Source of the DNA: Prosapia bicincta
Lineage: Eukaryota; Arthropoda; Insecta; Hemiptera; Cercopidae
Reading direction: 5' to 3'
Assembly: GCA_036971475.1 (NCBI GenBank)
Contig: JBAIZL010000002.1
Coordinates: 47,221,229-47,285,228 of the forward strand
Length of the DNA stretch: 64,000 nucleotides
Shown: positions 1 to 10,245 of the stretch, piece by piece
How positions within the stretch are numbered: position 1 is the first letter of the stretch
Layout of the letters: each line of letters opens with the position of its first letter
Notes under the pieces: generated by a model
What the model saw: only the letters and a program-made list of their open reading frames with translations
Told to the model about the DNA's origin: nothing
Database searches by the model: none
Translations under genes and position numbers: made by a program

Positions 1-1830
1 ATTTTGATATGTATTTTGTATTGAATCTAAGACATTGTTTTATAAATATAAACCTCCAAGAGTTAGTGTTATTTGTATGTTTGATCCTTTTGTGATTGGT
101 GTGTGTGTTTTATATGTAAATATTGTTGTAATTTCAGTGTTTTAACTGATTGTAGTATATTTTAGATGATGTTATGACTCTCACTACTTCGACGTATCAC
201 TTTATTAATTTTTTACTATAATTATGAAAATTGTTTTTAAATGTTTTAAATTACTATAGTGAGTATACTTTTTGTATAAGTATATAATAGTTATGTAATA
301 TTGTTCTAAGGCTTGATAAGGGTAACGAACTACTTGCCGAAACTTTGCACTAGTTGAGTCAACTTCTATTCAACCGGTTTATCGTTATTTGATATTCATT
401 TCGAATGCTTAAATAAACAATAATTATATATTACATTGATTCAACAATGAAATGGTAGTTATCTAACATTATTATTTCCTCTATTATGAATAATAAAATA
501 TTTGATGGTTGACGTTTTGATAAACTATACAGGCATTAAAAATACATATACTTGAAATATTTCTTCAATTGAAGTTTCACTTTTATAAACAATTTAATTG
601 CTAGTCGTTATTTTCAATTAATTATTATTTTAAGCAATTAGAGCATCTGAAAAAATATATATTAAAACTATAATATATATACTTTGTTTATTTGAATTTA
701 ATTAATTGAGTTATTTTTAGACACGTTTCAAAATATTTAACGAACGTTGTCATTATAGGTATTACGATTAATGGAGAAAAAACTTTTTAGGGAAGAAAAT
801 TATTTATTAGAATTTTGTTTTATAATATTATTCAACATATATTTGTGAAAAAAATAAACAATACCCGCTCAGTCATTTATGAATGATGTTGCCCGGTCAC
901 AAGTGTAAGCTAATTTAAGGCTTTTGTTGAAACTTTTGGAAAAACCTTGATCAAGTAATGAATGCAACGAGTTATTCAAATCCAAGTAGGTGGTGTAATC
1001 CACAAATGTATTTCCGGTCACCACTGTAAGTACGCTTCAGGTTTTTATTTACCCTATGACATCTTGTCTTTTTGAAGTATTACACTATTATATTTTTATT
1101 ATTTTAATTGCAAGAGTTTGGGATAAAAAACACACGCACCTTGTCATGTTTGAATCCTACTAAAAAAATTATAGGTTGTAACAGTTTATATAAACAGAGT
1201 CAGTATATAACCATTACCATTATTTATCAATGTCTTTATAAAATAGTTCCAAATTTATCTAGTATAAAACCATAATTTATATAAATGCTAAAAGACCTAC
1301 ATTAATATTGGAAAATAATATATTATAGCCTATGTGAGAGGTTCTAAATAAGTTAGCCTATTTGTGTGACAATTTCACGTCTGCAGTTACTATTTAATAC
1401 ATATACATTTTAATAGTCATTTAGTAATGAATATTTTCAAAATTATTATGCCACTATGGTATAGTTCTCAAGAACCAAACGATATTAAATAAAACCCTGT
1501 AGCATTATTGTAGTCAAAAATGTTACATATTACAGCAGCCTCAGAAAACAAAAAATTATATCAGTTTAAAAATATAAAATTAAAATAATTGTAAATTATA
1601 ATGTAAATTATACTTATTGAGACATGAAATCCACAAGCCTGTTTTTTTAAAGTTGCGCCGAAGTATTGCACAGAGGGTTGGGACTCGCTGCATGTGCTTA
1701 AGCTTCCTCTTTGGTGGGTGGTAGTGGAACCATGCACACGCCGTAAGATGGGCATAGCAAAATGGATTTTTGTTGTTTTATTAGTTTATATTATGTAAAA
1801 TTATAATTTATTATTTTATTTTATTTCAAG
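1..1830. other. AT-rich non-coding flank of module A
   Basis: No gene was recognised. Bases 276-597 are absent from module B, so this is either an insertion here or a deletion there; I see no terminal repeats. Bases 1,640-1,750 are less AT-rich. They are stop-free on the minus strand and partly on the plus strand, but the B copy has a 2-base insertion and other changes there, so a conserved coding function is unlikely. Confidence 0.6.
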
Positions 1831-1948
1831 AACTGTTGCTACACTAATTTTCAACACCGGGCGAGGTTATCAATCAACTCAAATCCAAAATGCTGAATGG
1901 CGAGATCTGATCCAGGAGCCATGTTGTACATCACAAATTCCAGTTCAG
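1831..1948 (+). other. Candidate coding exon (unidentified)
   Basis: A pyrimidine-rich tract ending TTTCAAG is followed by a stop-free 39-codon frame (codons from 1,832) that ends at CAG, directly before a consensus donor GTAAGT. The peptide contains AEWRDLIQEPCC. I do not recognise the family. In module B (46,531-46,648) the frame is also open, but the donor has become ATAAAT, and all five nucleotide differences I count in the frame change an amino acid. That argues against selection on both copies. It could be one exon of a decayed gene or a chance open stretch with good splice signals. Confidence 0.25.
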
Positions 1949-2756
1949 GTAAGTTCTAATTTTAACATAAAGTGATGAGAAATCAAAATTTAACTTTCAA
2001 ATGTAACTGGTCACGGCAAAATAGCACAAGTGTTTATATTTTTAAAATGCGATAAGTGATAATAATTTTGTATAATGCAATTAAAATTTTTTTAACTGTT
2101 GAATAAAACTAAATTGAAATGAACTTTAATTTAAGTAGAAAAAATCTCTTTGTGGATATCATATGCCAATGCCATAGATTCTAATATAATACCATATTTG
2201 CTTAAATTCATGACATGTTAAAAGAATGTAAAACCAGATATAAAAATTAGTATAAACGTTTCAAATGTATTTTCTTTTCTTTGTATTTTTGTGAAATTCT
2301 GTGTATTAAAAATGGGTTTATTTAAATTTAAAATTTGTTGGTAAAATTATTTATTGAATAACGATTTTTTAAATCAATTTAATTCTCGACTTTGCAGGTC
2401 AATTAACTAATAAATGTAACAAATAACTGCAATATGTAACATCCTAATTCCTTAATTTTTTTTATCTAAAAAATTACTTTACAACCCCAAAATTTGCAAT
2501 TTTAGGAAAATAAAAATAATAGCACAAATTTAAATTAAATAAATTTATATAAAACCTAAATGGGAGCATTTTAATGTTGTACATTAAGGCAGAACTAATT
2601 AAAATATCTGCTAGCTACGCGAAGTTAGCGGTTTTATATAGGTAATAATTATTTATGGGCTTTTGAGGAGAATACGACAGTGTTAGCGAAACCGTGAGCA
2701 TTAGTTTAATTAGTGGTTGAGCATTATTTAAAGTCTTCAAATTTAATTAGTAGTTA

Positions 2757-2900
2757 AAATAAAGATATACCCTACTTTACTCGAGTTAGTGGTTAAATTA
2801 AAACATATACCCTACTTTACTCGAGTTAGTGGTTAAATTAAAACATATGCCCTACTTTACTCTAGTTAGTGGTTCAAATAAAACATATACCATATTTTAC
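2757..2900 (+). repeat. 40-bp tandem repeat, about 3.6 copies
   Basis: The core CCCTACTTTACTCGAGTTAG recurs with a 40-bp period at about 2,764, 2,804, 2,844 and 2,884. The last unit is the most diverged. The same array is found at about 47,457-47,600. Confidence 0.85.
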
Positions 2901-2978
2901 TTGCTAATGTAACAAATTCCATCAGGTAATTCAAGTGGTTTATTTATAGTTTATTACATTACAATTAGATAACTGATA

Positions 2979-3233
2979 ATGTGTGTAACACAATTACACA
3001 GTCCATACGTTTGCTACAGCAATAACAATAGATTGAACAAGAACCCATGTATAGACATATTCGGTGTTTATATGAGGAATGATAAAGCTATTTCTTACCA
3101 AAAGATACCAAGATTCCCGCACACCTGGGTTCTGGAAATAACTGTCAAAAGAAGACAAATAGCCTTGCTCTTTTCTTCAGTTAATTATAAAATGAAAAAG
3201 AATCCCATTACGGCTTTGCCTCATTATATATAA
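2979..3233 (+). CDS. Hypothetical 84-codon ORF, module A
   Basis: ATG-initiated 84-codon ORF beginning MCVTQLHSPYVC. It is unlike any family I know, with no signal peptide, membrane segment or repeat. It is kept full length in module B (47,680-47,934) with two nucleotide differences: one synonymous and one Lys to Arg near the C terminus. The next about 255 bp downstream show about six differences. The numbers are too small to prove constraint. No promoter or splice context was identified, and a chance ORF in a recent duplication remains the simpler explanation. Confidence 0.2.
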   Translation: MCVTQLHSPYVCYSNNNRLNKNPCIDIFGVYMRNDKAISYQKIPRFPHTWVLEITVKRRQIALLFSSVNYKMKKNPITALPHYI

Positions 3234-5199
3234 CCACCTGCATGTTATCCCACACTCGGATTTCTACGTGAAAAAAAGTGAACAATTGCAATTTTTTAAC
3301 ACTTATTAATTGGTTTTTAATGAGACCATTTACATTATAAAACATTGGTTGATTTTTCAATTAAATGTAACGGTTATTAACACGTTTTTATTAATTTCAT
3401 TTCTTATCACTGTTCAAGACTAAATGTATTTATATTTTTAAATTAAAAGAGTAGTTTGAATGATTGTGCCTATTACAATTGCCCTACCTAACCTAACCTA
3501 AAAAATTGGACCTAACCCTTACGTAACTTAACTTTACCTAGCCTAACCACACGGTAACTTAACCAGAAAGTCGTATAAGTGAAAATAACACCTACAGACT
3601 ATATTTTGAGAATAGGGGAGACTATTAAAAACCTTGAAATGGGGCAAAATTTGACGAAATAAAATGTTACATTTCCCCTAATTTATTTTTATTTTAAATT
3701 TAAACAGTGCTCAATATACATTAAATTAAATTTTAGAATAGGGAGATATTTATATTAAAAAATCATAGTAAATGCTTAGTAGAAATAACAAGCTCCTAAA
3801 ACAAACTTAAAGTTTTCACATAAACTGAATACTACAAAGAAATGTTAAGCACACCTACACCTCATTAAGAGCTCTGATACAGCGATACTGTCTTGTATAT
3901 AAACCGCAGCTACTCCATTAAGTGCTCATAAGAAATTTAATTTCTGAAATATGAAACCATCGCCTCCATAGTGTTTACAAACATTCCAGATGCAACATTA
4001 CATGGAGCTATAAGGTTGCTATGAACCCTACTTATATCTTGATGTTATATGTTTTAAAGAATGTTAAAAATTACTTGGTAATTTGTTCTTTTAATTTCCA
4101 TGTAAATGTTTTTAAAATAATATAAAATGTTCTAGAAAATTGATCGATTTCAAATATATTACCCTAAAATATTTTAAAGAAATCTTTTTAATCCATATTA
4201 TGTTAAACCCAAACCCTTTGTCTCCGCCCATAGCGCATAGCATATTAACCCTACCATGATTAGTTTTAATAATAAACCTTTGTTATCCTCATCTGTCTAA
4301 TTTTTTTTGTGTCATTCATTTTTGCTGAAATCATATTTGCGATCATCTCTAAATATAATTCTATTCTCTTAAGTAGGAAGAGAATATACACACTTAGATA
4401 AATATAAATAAAAGCATAAATAAAGATTATCTTTAACTATACAGATTAGTAGACATCCTTTAAGTGGAATCAATTGTGTATCGTACTGAGATGAAAGACA
4501 TTACAAATATTTTGTGGCGTATGAGAAATTGGTCAAGTATTTAAGACTTAATTTGAGAAAAATAAGCCATTACTCATCTAGACAAGCTTCAGTGATGAAA
4601 TACTAACACTGTATCAAGGAGTAAGACCACATAAAGTGTAGCCTTGGACAATGTATGAGATATAGTCCTTCACTTCAATTGAGACTGTAAAGTGTTGGTA
4701 AGATATTCATTTTAAAATTCAGTCAAGTACCAAGGTAAAGTATAGACAAGCTTTATATCCTCGTGTGACCAAAAAAAAAAGACTATAAAAACATATGAAT
4801 ATAGAAAACAGGAATTCTGCAATTACGTCACTCGTCTACTTAAGTCTCAGGAAAATGGTGTCGCAGCTGCGTAGTTGTCTTAGTTTGTTTAGTGTTTTTA
4901 GAACCTATATTGTACTTATTAACATAAGTGTTTTCAAGATAAAACAGTTGTACTTCAAAATAACTATTATCATGCCTTACACCAAATTTATTTTGTATTT
5001 TTTTCGTCCGTTATACTTTTAGTTACAAAACGTATTGCCTTTACATTGACTTTACATGGGAACACTCACGCACCGATGCCCTCACATGAACGCGTTTACT
5101 ATATTTATTCTCTTTTATGTAACTTTGAGTTACTCTTTTGTCACATGTTTAACCGATTTATATATATCTTTGAAATTTGGAAAGGGTTGTCTGTTACCA
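3234..5199. other. Non-coding DNA of module A upstream of the non-LTR element
   Basis: AT-rich, with no recognised gene. It contains the CCTAA run at 3,483-3,501 and a 75-codon ORF at 4,795-5,022. In module B that ORF is interrupted by the 2.2-kb length difference, so it is unlikely to be a gene. Several small indels separate the two copies, for example near 3,870 and 3,970. Confidence 0.6.
3483..3501 (+). repeat. Short telomere-like run (CCTAA)3
   Basis: CCTA followed by three perfect CCTAA units, then degenerate CTAAC-type words to about 3,560. This is the complement of TTAGG, the common insect telomere repeat. The module B counterpart at 48,188-48,204 has similar units with different point changes. 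It is too short to be a telomere; it may be an interstitial trace or part of an old transposable element. Confidence 0.5.
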
Positions 5200-5647
5200 A
5201 TTATAACGTTCCTCAGTGCAGCGTAGGGCGTGTAAGTGTGTGACATGTGGGTAACGTGAAAATGTCACTACAAGTGAAAGTAAGTATTTACATCCCGAAT
5301 AGCTGGCCTGAGCAACTGGGCGGGTCCACGGGTGGCGGATAGTGGAACGGCCTACAGATATGTAGGTTACTTGTGAATAAGGATTCCGGAAGGTTTCTGA
5401 ATAAGCAGGCCCGGACCAAGTCAATGGTTCAAAGGTGAGGAATTATCCCTCCTCGTCAGTCAACGGGTTGGGTGTGGTAGAAATAACTGCTCTGACTGGG
5501 GCTAGTGAAGTATGGGAGGGAAACTACCCTAACGACACAGTTGTAACAAAAGAGAGTAAAACAGGCTGTTCGCTTCAAGAGCAACAGGTAATAACGTCCT
5601 GAACTTGGGGTAGGCTTCAAGGTCAGTGACTGAATACCCAATCCAAG
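5200..5647 (+). other. 5' leader of the non-LTR element, module A
   Basis: About 450 bp of GC-richer sequence preceding ORF1, matched at 52,165-52,676. It has no long conserved frame. The exact 5' boundary cannot be set because the target site was duplicated together with the element. Module B has about 35 bp more near 52,450-52,490. Confidence 0.5.
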
Positions 5648-6881
5648 GTGGAAGGCATCGTGCCGATGGATGAATGGCTGCAGGATAAAATGCAGTCGCA
5701 CACGATCCCCTTGAGGAACCGGACAAAACCTAATTGTATGTTGTCTTGCCAGGGTTGTGGGGGCTCTGCTCTGGTTGACCGTTATTTTCCCCATACTCGT
5801 GGGAAGTTAATGGATCAAACTAGTAAAAAATTTGATTTCGAGACTTCACAGACAGCGGGAGTCAATGAGACGGCAAACCGTGGTTCTGTAGCAGATGTGT
5901 CAACGGCAACCACCACTTGGTGTGCGGGGGCGGCGACCAAGCTGCCGACTGCAGAAACCAGTGAAATGGCTGTAGAGTTGAGCACGCGTTCTTTACGGAG
6001 AAAGCGTATGAGTAGAGCGGCCAAAAGGCGGCTCCGAAGAGATCAGGCGAGAGCAGCGGGAGTGCCCAATAATCCTGAATACAAAACGAAGGGGAGGCCA
6101 AAACCGAGCCAAGCTTGTCAAAGTCCAGGGCTTGGATGTTGTGAGAAGGGAGGTGCAACAGGGAAGCAATCAACCAAGAGCAACAAACCGCAGCACGCCA
6201 AAAAGTCCTAGGAGTTCGACGTCCAATCCCTCTCCAGTAGAGGGAGGAAAGAAGACAGCGAAGCTGGGACAAAGGAGGGATGCTGCAGGGTCTTCGGGCC
6301 TATACGGCGATACCCTTCGGCAAAAGCTAGCCATTGTCCCAATCACTTACCCAGAGAGACTACCCTCGGAAGAGATGGCGTTGGAGCTGGAGGAGCTGTT
6401 CTTCTCAGAACTGCTGTCCGCTGAGACGGAGAGTGGGGACAGAGGGTTCAGGACAGCATAGTTAGAGAGGGGGGCTCTAAACGTTGTATGCTCCACTCGG
6501 AAGAGCCTGGAGTGGGTCCTTCGGGTCCTGCCAAGCTTCACCCAGAGTGAGGGGGTAAAGTTGGGGGCAGGGCCACCTAAGGAGATCTTTTGCATTGCAA
6601 AAGTTTCAATGTGGGAGCCCAAATACTACGATGAAGAGGAGCCGGAAGAGATCCTGAAGGTGGTCAAAACCCAGAACCTTGGTATAGTTCAGGATACTTG
6701 GAAGGTGAGTGTTAGGAAAAGGGAGGATGTAGGTCTTACCCTTATCCTGTATATAGTAGAGGACTCCCTCAGGGCACTGCGGAACAACAACCTGAGGGTG
6801 AATGTGGCGCTGAGACAGGCCACGTACAAAGTGCTCACTAGTCCAGGGGCTGCTTTGCGGACTCAGGCAACTGCTAAGTAA
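5648..6881 (+). pseudogene. Non-LTR ORF1 remnant, module A
   Basis: A basic ORF1-like protein in pieces. The first frame (5,648-6,211) starts MEGIVPMDEW and is rich in Lys and Arg near residues 110-135. The reading then passes to the frame of 6,132-6,461 (NPSPVEGGKKTAKLGQ), and after a G insertion near 6,470 continues to 6,881. The last part (residue patterns such as GPPKEIFCIAK and VGLTLILY) resembles the insect DUF4780-type domain seen in ORF1 of some elements; this is an inference from memory. No CCHC zinc knuckles are seen, which is unusual for ORF1 of RNase H-bearing elements. Comparison with module B (52,677-53,845) shows different breaks. Confidence 0.6.
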
Positions 6882-6897
6882 GCAGAGCGATGATCAA

Positions 6898-7590
6898 GTG
6901 TTCCCAGGCCGTGTATCCTGGTCAGAAGGGGTTGGGTGCTTTTGTACTAACGGACGTCTGCTGCAGGGACTTGATAGCAGTGATGCTGGAGCTGCGGGCG
7001 AGGGGAGGATGAGGAGGCTGAACCTGGCCACGCCATATCTTCTCTTTGACTACGCGGGGGCTCTACCAACACAAGAGCTGAGGAGGCTGGTCGAGCACTG
7101 CGGGGCTTTGGATGAGGAGCTGCTGGTGGGGATGGATGCTAACTCCCACCACACTTCGTGGGGAAGTACAGGTACCAACACTAGAGGTGAGGAACTTTTA
7201 GCTTATCTTAGCTCTAAGAATTTACTAGTCTTAAATCAGGGGAAAGAGCCGACGTTTATCACTAGGGCCAGACAGGAGGTCCTGGGCATGACGGTGGCAT
7301 CGAACCAGATGGCTAGGTATGTACTAAATTGGCATGTGTCGGATGAACCGTCTTCTTCTGACCACAGACATATTAGGTATGATATCTCCCTCAATCCAGC
7401 CATGCTTCGGCCAACCAGGGATCGAAGAAGAACAGACTGGGACTCCTACAGGAGGAACCTGGTGTTTGGATTGAGGAGGCTGGATTGGAGTACGGTGGGG
7501 GGAGAGCTAGAAGACTCTGCCACATTGGTTAGCGAGGCTATAGTAGAAATTTTACTGATAACTGCCCTCTCACTGAGGGGAGAAAAGTAG
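6898..7590 (+). pseudogene. Endonuclease domain remnant of non-LTR ORF2, module A
   Basis: C-terminal half of an exonuclease/endonuclease/phosphatase-type domain. Visible motifs are GMDANSHHTSWGS (Asp/Asn metal-site loop) and SSSDHRHI (the SDH catalytic motif). Compared with module B, about 150-180 bp encoding the endonuclease N terminus is missing at about 6,899, just after a short GTTCCCAGG-type microhomology. The frame ends at 7,590, in the linker leading to RT. This copy cannot make an active nuclease. Confidence 0.75.
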
Positions 7591-7594
7591 GGGA

Positions 7595-9404
7595 TTCGTC
7601 ATCCCTTCGAATAAGAAGCTAGCCAAACTTCGGAAGACCACCAGGAGACTTTTTAATAGAGCAAAAAAGAACGGGAAGTGGGACCAGTATAGGAAAACAC
7701 TAACTGAATACAACAGGGCAATTAGAGAAGCACGCAGGAAGTCCTGGAAGGTGTTTTGTCAAGAGATTGACAAAACTCGGGAAGGGGTACGACTGTATAA
7801 AGTGCTCTCTAAGGACCCAGTTAACCCGGTGGGGATGCTAAGAATCCCATTGGGAAATATAACAAAAAATGCAGGGGAAACTGTGGAAGAATTAATCAGA
7901 ACACATTTCCCTTGCAGTACTCTGGGGAAACTTACGGGAGCAGACACTGAACCAGTTGCCAAACCCTCCACAAGACGTGGTAAGAGGGAGGACTGTGAAC
8001 TGGCAAGGAGGATAGTAACTCCACAAAGGATAAGATGGGCTATAGGCACATTTAAACCCTACAAATCTCAAGGTCCAGATGGGATCTATCCTGTGCTGCT
8101 GCAGCAGGGAATGCATATGCTGGTGCTGGTACTTACCAAATTACATAGGCTAAGCATTGCTCTAGGGCATGTGCCGGCAACCTGGAAATCTAGTAAGGTG
8201 GCCTTTATACCTAAGCCCACCGGTAACCAATCGTGTTACAGACGATACAAACCTATTACTCTCATGTCCTTTGTTCTTAAGGGACTTGAAAAACTGGTTG
8301 ATAGGCAGTTAGGGGGGGGGGGGTTCTTTGGCCATAAAATAACTGCAATGGAACCAGTATGCTTATCAACCGGGGAAATCCTGCGAGGAAGCTCTCCATC
8401 AATTGGTTGGTAGGATAGAGCAAATGATGGCTAGAAAGGTTGTGCCATTAGTGCCTTCCTCGACATTGAAGGGGCTTTCAATAACCCCTCAGTAGAGACG
8501 ATGGTAAATGGGTCAAGACGTCATGGAGAGGATGCGACCACTTGTGGATGGATAAGTTCAATGTTAACAAACAGGAACTACTGAATGAACCGGGGTACTT
8601 CTGTCTGAGATATGCGGACGACATAGTTGTTCTGATCCTGGACAGATTCCCTGATACAGTCCTTGAGGTAATCAGAAATCCTCTACGACTGATTGAAGTG
8701 TGGTGTAATAAGGATAACCTTAGGGTATATCCGAAAAAGACTGCTCTTGTCAACTTCACCAGACTCGCTTTTTTGGTGAATACCTTGAGTTTGTGGGGGA
8801 GGTGAAGTACCTGGGAGTTACTCTGGACAGGAAACTCACCTGGAACCCACATCTTGAGAGGACAGTTAACAGGGCCAAAAGGGCACTGATGACAGTGAGA
8901 AGAATGGTGGGTAAGAAATGGGGACTGAAGCCATCAATGATGCACTGGATGTATCTGAGTGTGATAAGACCTATGTTTACCTATGGAGCTCTGGTGTGGT
9001 GGACAAAGGCCAACCAGGCACAGACTAGAGCTCAACTGAGCTCTATCCAGAGATTGGCCTGTCAGTGCACACTGGGAGCGATGTCAACTACACCTGGTGC
9101 TGCAATGGAAGTAATGCTTAACCTCCCTTCCCTTGAGCTTGTCCTTAGGGGAGAGGCGAGGCTGGCGGCATGGAGATTGCGTAACTCGAACAACTGGGCT
9201 AACCTCCCAGATGTTTCGGGACATATGAGTATCGAGTGCGTGGTCAAAGAACCCGTCTTGGAAATGGGCAGTGACCACATTACTCGGACGTTTGCACCTG
9301 ACCAGGCCCACCAAACTATGATGGAATGGTTAGGGTCAGTAACATCAGGAGCTCAGATCTGGTACGCAGATGGACTTCGGCACTGGATCGGGGGTGTATT
9401 GTAA
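7595..9404 (+). pseudogene. Reverse transcriptase remnant of non-LTR ORF2, module A
   Basis: Pieces of RT in at least three frames. The first (7,751-8,413) has the N-terminal RT blocks, with SQGPDGIYPVLLQQG and the proline-containing block VAFIPKPTGN. Motif A (FLDIEGAFNN) is at about 8,460-8,490 in a shifted frame, after a run of nine G at about 8,313. The block between motif A and motif C, including motif B, is deleted around 8,535. Motif C RYADDIVVLI is at about 8,607-8,636. The thumb region continues at 8,793-9,404 (VKYLGVTLDRKLTW). Remnants of the deleted motif B (GILSPLLWC-like) survive in module B at about 55,080-55,130. Confidence 0.8.
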
Positions 9405-9822
9405 AAACCCAATGGTAAAACTAGTTTTTTCCTTGGGGAGGCATACGTCTGTATTTCAGGCCAAAATATATGCTATAAATGCCTGTCTGGGAGAGATAGC
9501 GAGAAGGGGAATACATGGGACCCGGATTGCTATTTTCTCTGACAGTCAGGCAACAATTAAGGCGCTAAACGGACATGTGGTCACTTCGGCCATAGTCAGG
9601 GAGTGCCTAAATAACCTAGAAGCAATGGCAAGGTACAAACAAATCAATATAGGTTGGGTGCCAGGGCATAGGGGAATATTTGGAAATGAAGCCGCAGATG
9701 CGCTGGCCAGAGAGCGGTCTTCGACTCCCCTGATTGGACCGGAGCCGGCGGTAGGTATTTCTAAATCCATGGTCAAGATTGCAGTGCGAAGGTGGATGGC
9801 TGAAAGACACTGTGAACACTAG
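9340..9822 (+). pseudogene. RNase H domain remnant of non-LTR ORF2, module A
   Basis: RNase HI-type domain. The first Asp region lies at 9,360-9,375 but has lost 11 bases relative to module B (YTDDSK there), which shifts the frame. It continues with FQAKIYAI, FSDSQATIKAL and the C-terminal GHRGIFGNEAADALAR with the last His and Asp. In the family the second catalytic residue is the Glu of FQAE; here it is Lys, and module B has Lys too. The domain is therefore predicted to be inactive in both copies and probably was before the duplication. Confidence 0.8.
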
Positions 9823-9837
9823 ATCAGGGTTGAAGGG

Positions 9838-10165
9838 ATGAGACACAGTAAGCTAACCCTTAGGAAACCTTCCTTGGGGCTGCAGAAGAGTCTCATCTAT
9901 CTGTCTAGGCAGGAATTGAGGATAGCCACAGGACACTGTGGACTAAGGAAACATTTGTATAAAATGGGTATCTACAAAGATGAACCAGTGTGCAGATTAT
10001 GCGGGCAAGAACTGGAGACTGCCACACACATCATTTATAGATGTGAAGCACTTGCCAAGAGGCTACTTCAACCTCTTTGGTGATGGAACAACTCTGGTGG
10101 ATGCTGAAGGTAAAACACTAGTCAGGAAACTCCTAAACCTGGTAAGAGGGAAGTGGCTATTTTGA
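9838..10165 (+). pseudogene. C-terminal zinc-motif tail of non-LTR ORF2, module A
   Basis: The tail downstream of RNase H has a CXXC-H-C motif, CRLCGQELETATHIIYRC, typical of the C terminus of RNase H-bearing insect non-LTR elements. The frame then shifts, near 10,060, to reach GKTLVRKLLNLVRGKWLF and a stop at 10,165. Module B has lost this zinc motif by a deletion joining about 56,225 to the last coding bases. Confidence 0.7.
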
Positions 10166-10245
10166 CTAGATCATGGAGATAAGTACAAAATACCTTAAGG
10201 TAGCGGTGCTTCGGGCAGTTTAAACCCGCTCCCAAGTTTTTTTAT

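Larger units (their letters stand above)
5200..10245 (+). mobile_element. Decayed non-LTR retrotransposon with RNase H (module A copy)
   Basis: A GC-richer block in AT-rich DNA. It carries, in order, a 5' leader, an ORF1 remnant, an apurinic-type endonuclease, a reverse transcriptase (motif A at 8,460-8,490, YADD near 8,612), RNase H and a C-terminal CCHC zinc motif, all on the plus strand. The domain order, RNase H and C-terminal zinc motif fit the RNase H-bearing branch of non-LTR elements (LOA/I-like); the exact clade is uncertain. The 3' end is close to the CCCAAGTT and A/T-rich junction at about 10,245. The frame changes many times. It has lost the N-terminal endonuclease and the segment between RT motifs A and C. 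The same insertion is found in module B, so it predates the duplication. Confidence 0.9.

Noticed and set aside
1561..1755. Minus-strand 64-codon ORF in a less AT-rich patch
   Set aside because: The module B copy has a 2-base insertion and further changes that break the frame.
4795..5022. 75-codon ORF shared in part with 49,534-49,866
   Set aside because: The frame diverges at the 2.2-kb length difference, and the composition is that of AT-rich filler.
5194..5424. Minus-strand ORFs over the non-LTR leader and ORF1
   Set aside because: They are antisense shadows of the GC-richer element; none shows a domain.
10190..10212. CTTAAGGTAGC near the 3' end of the non-LTR element resembles the 28S rRNA site used by R2
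   Set aside because: Only 11 bases match, it lies inside the element, and the flanks are not rRNA; probably chance.
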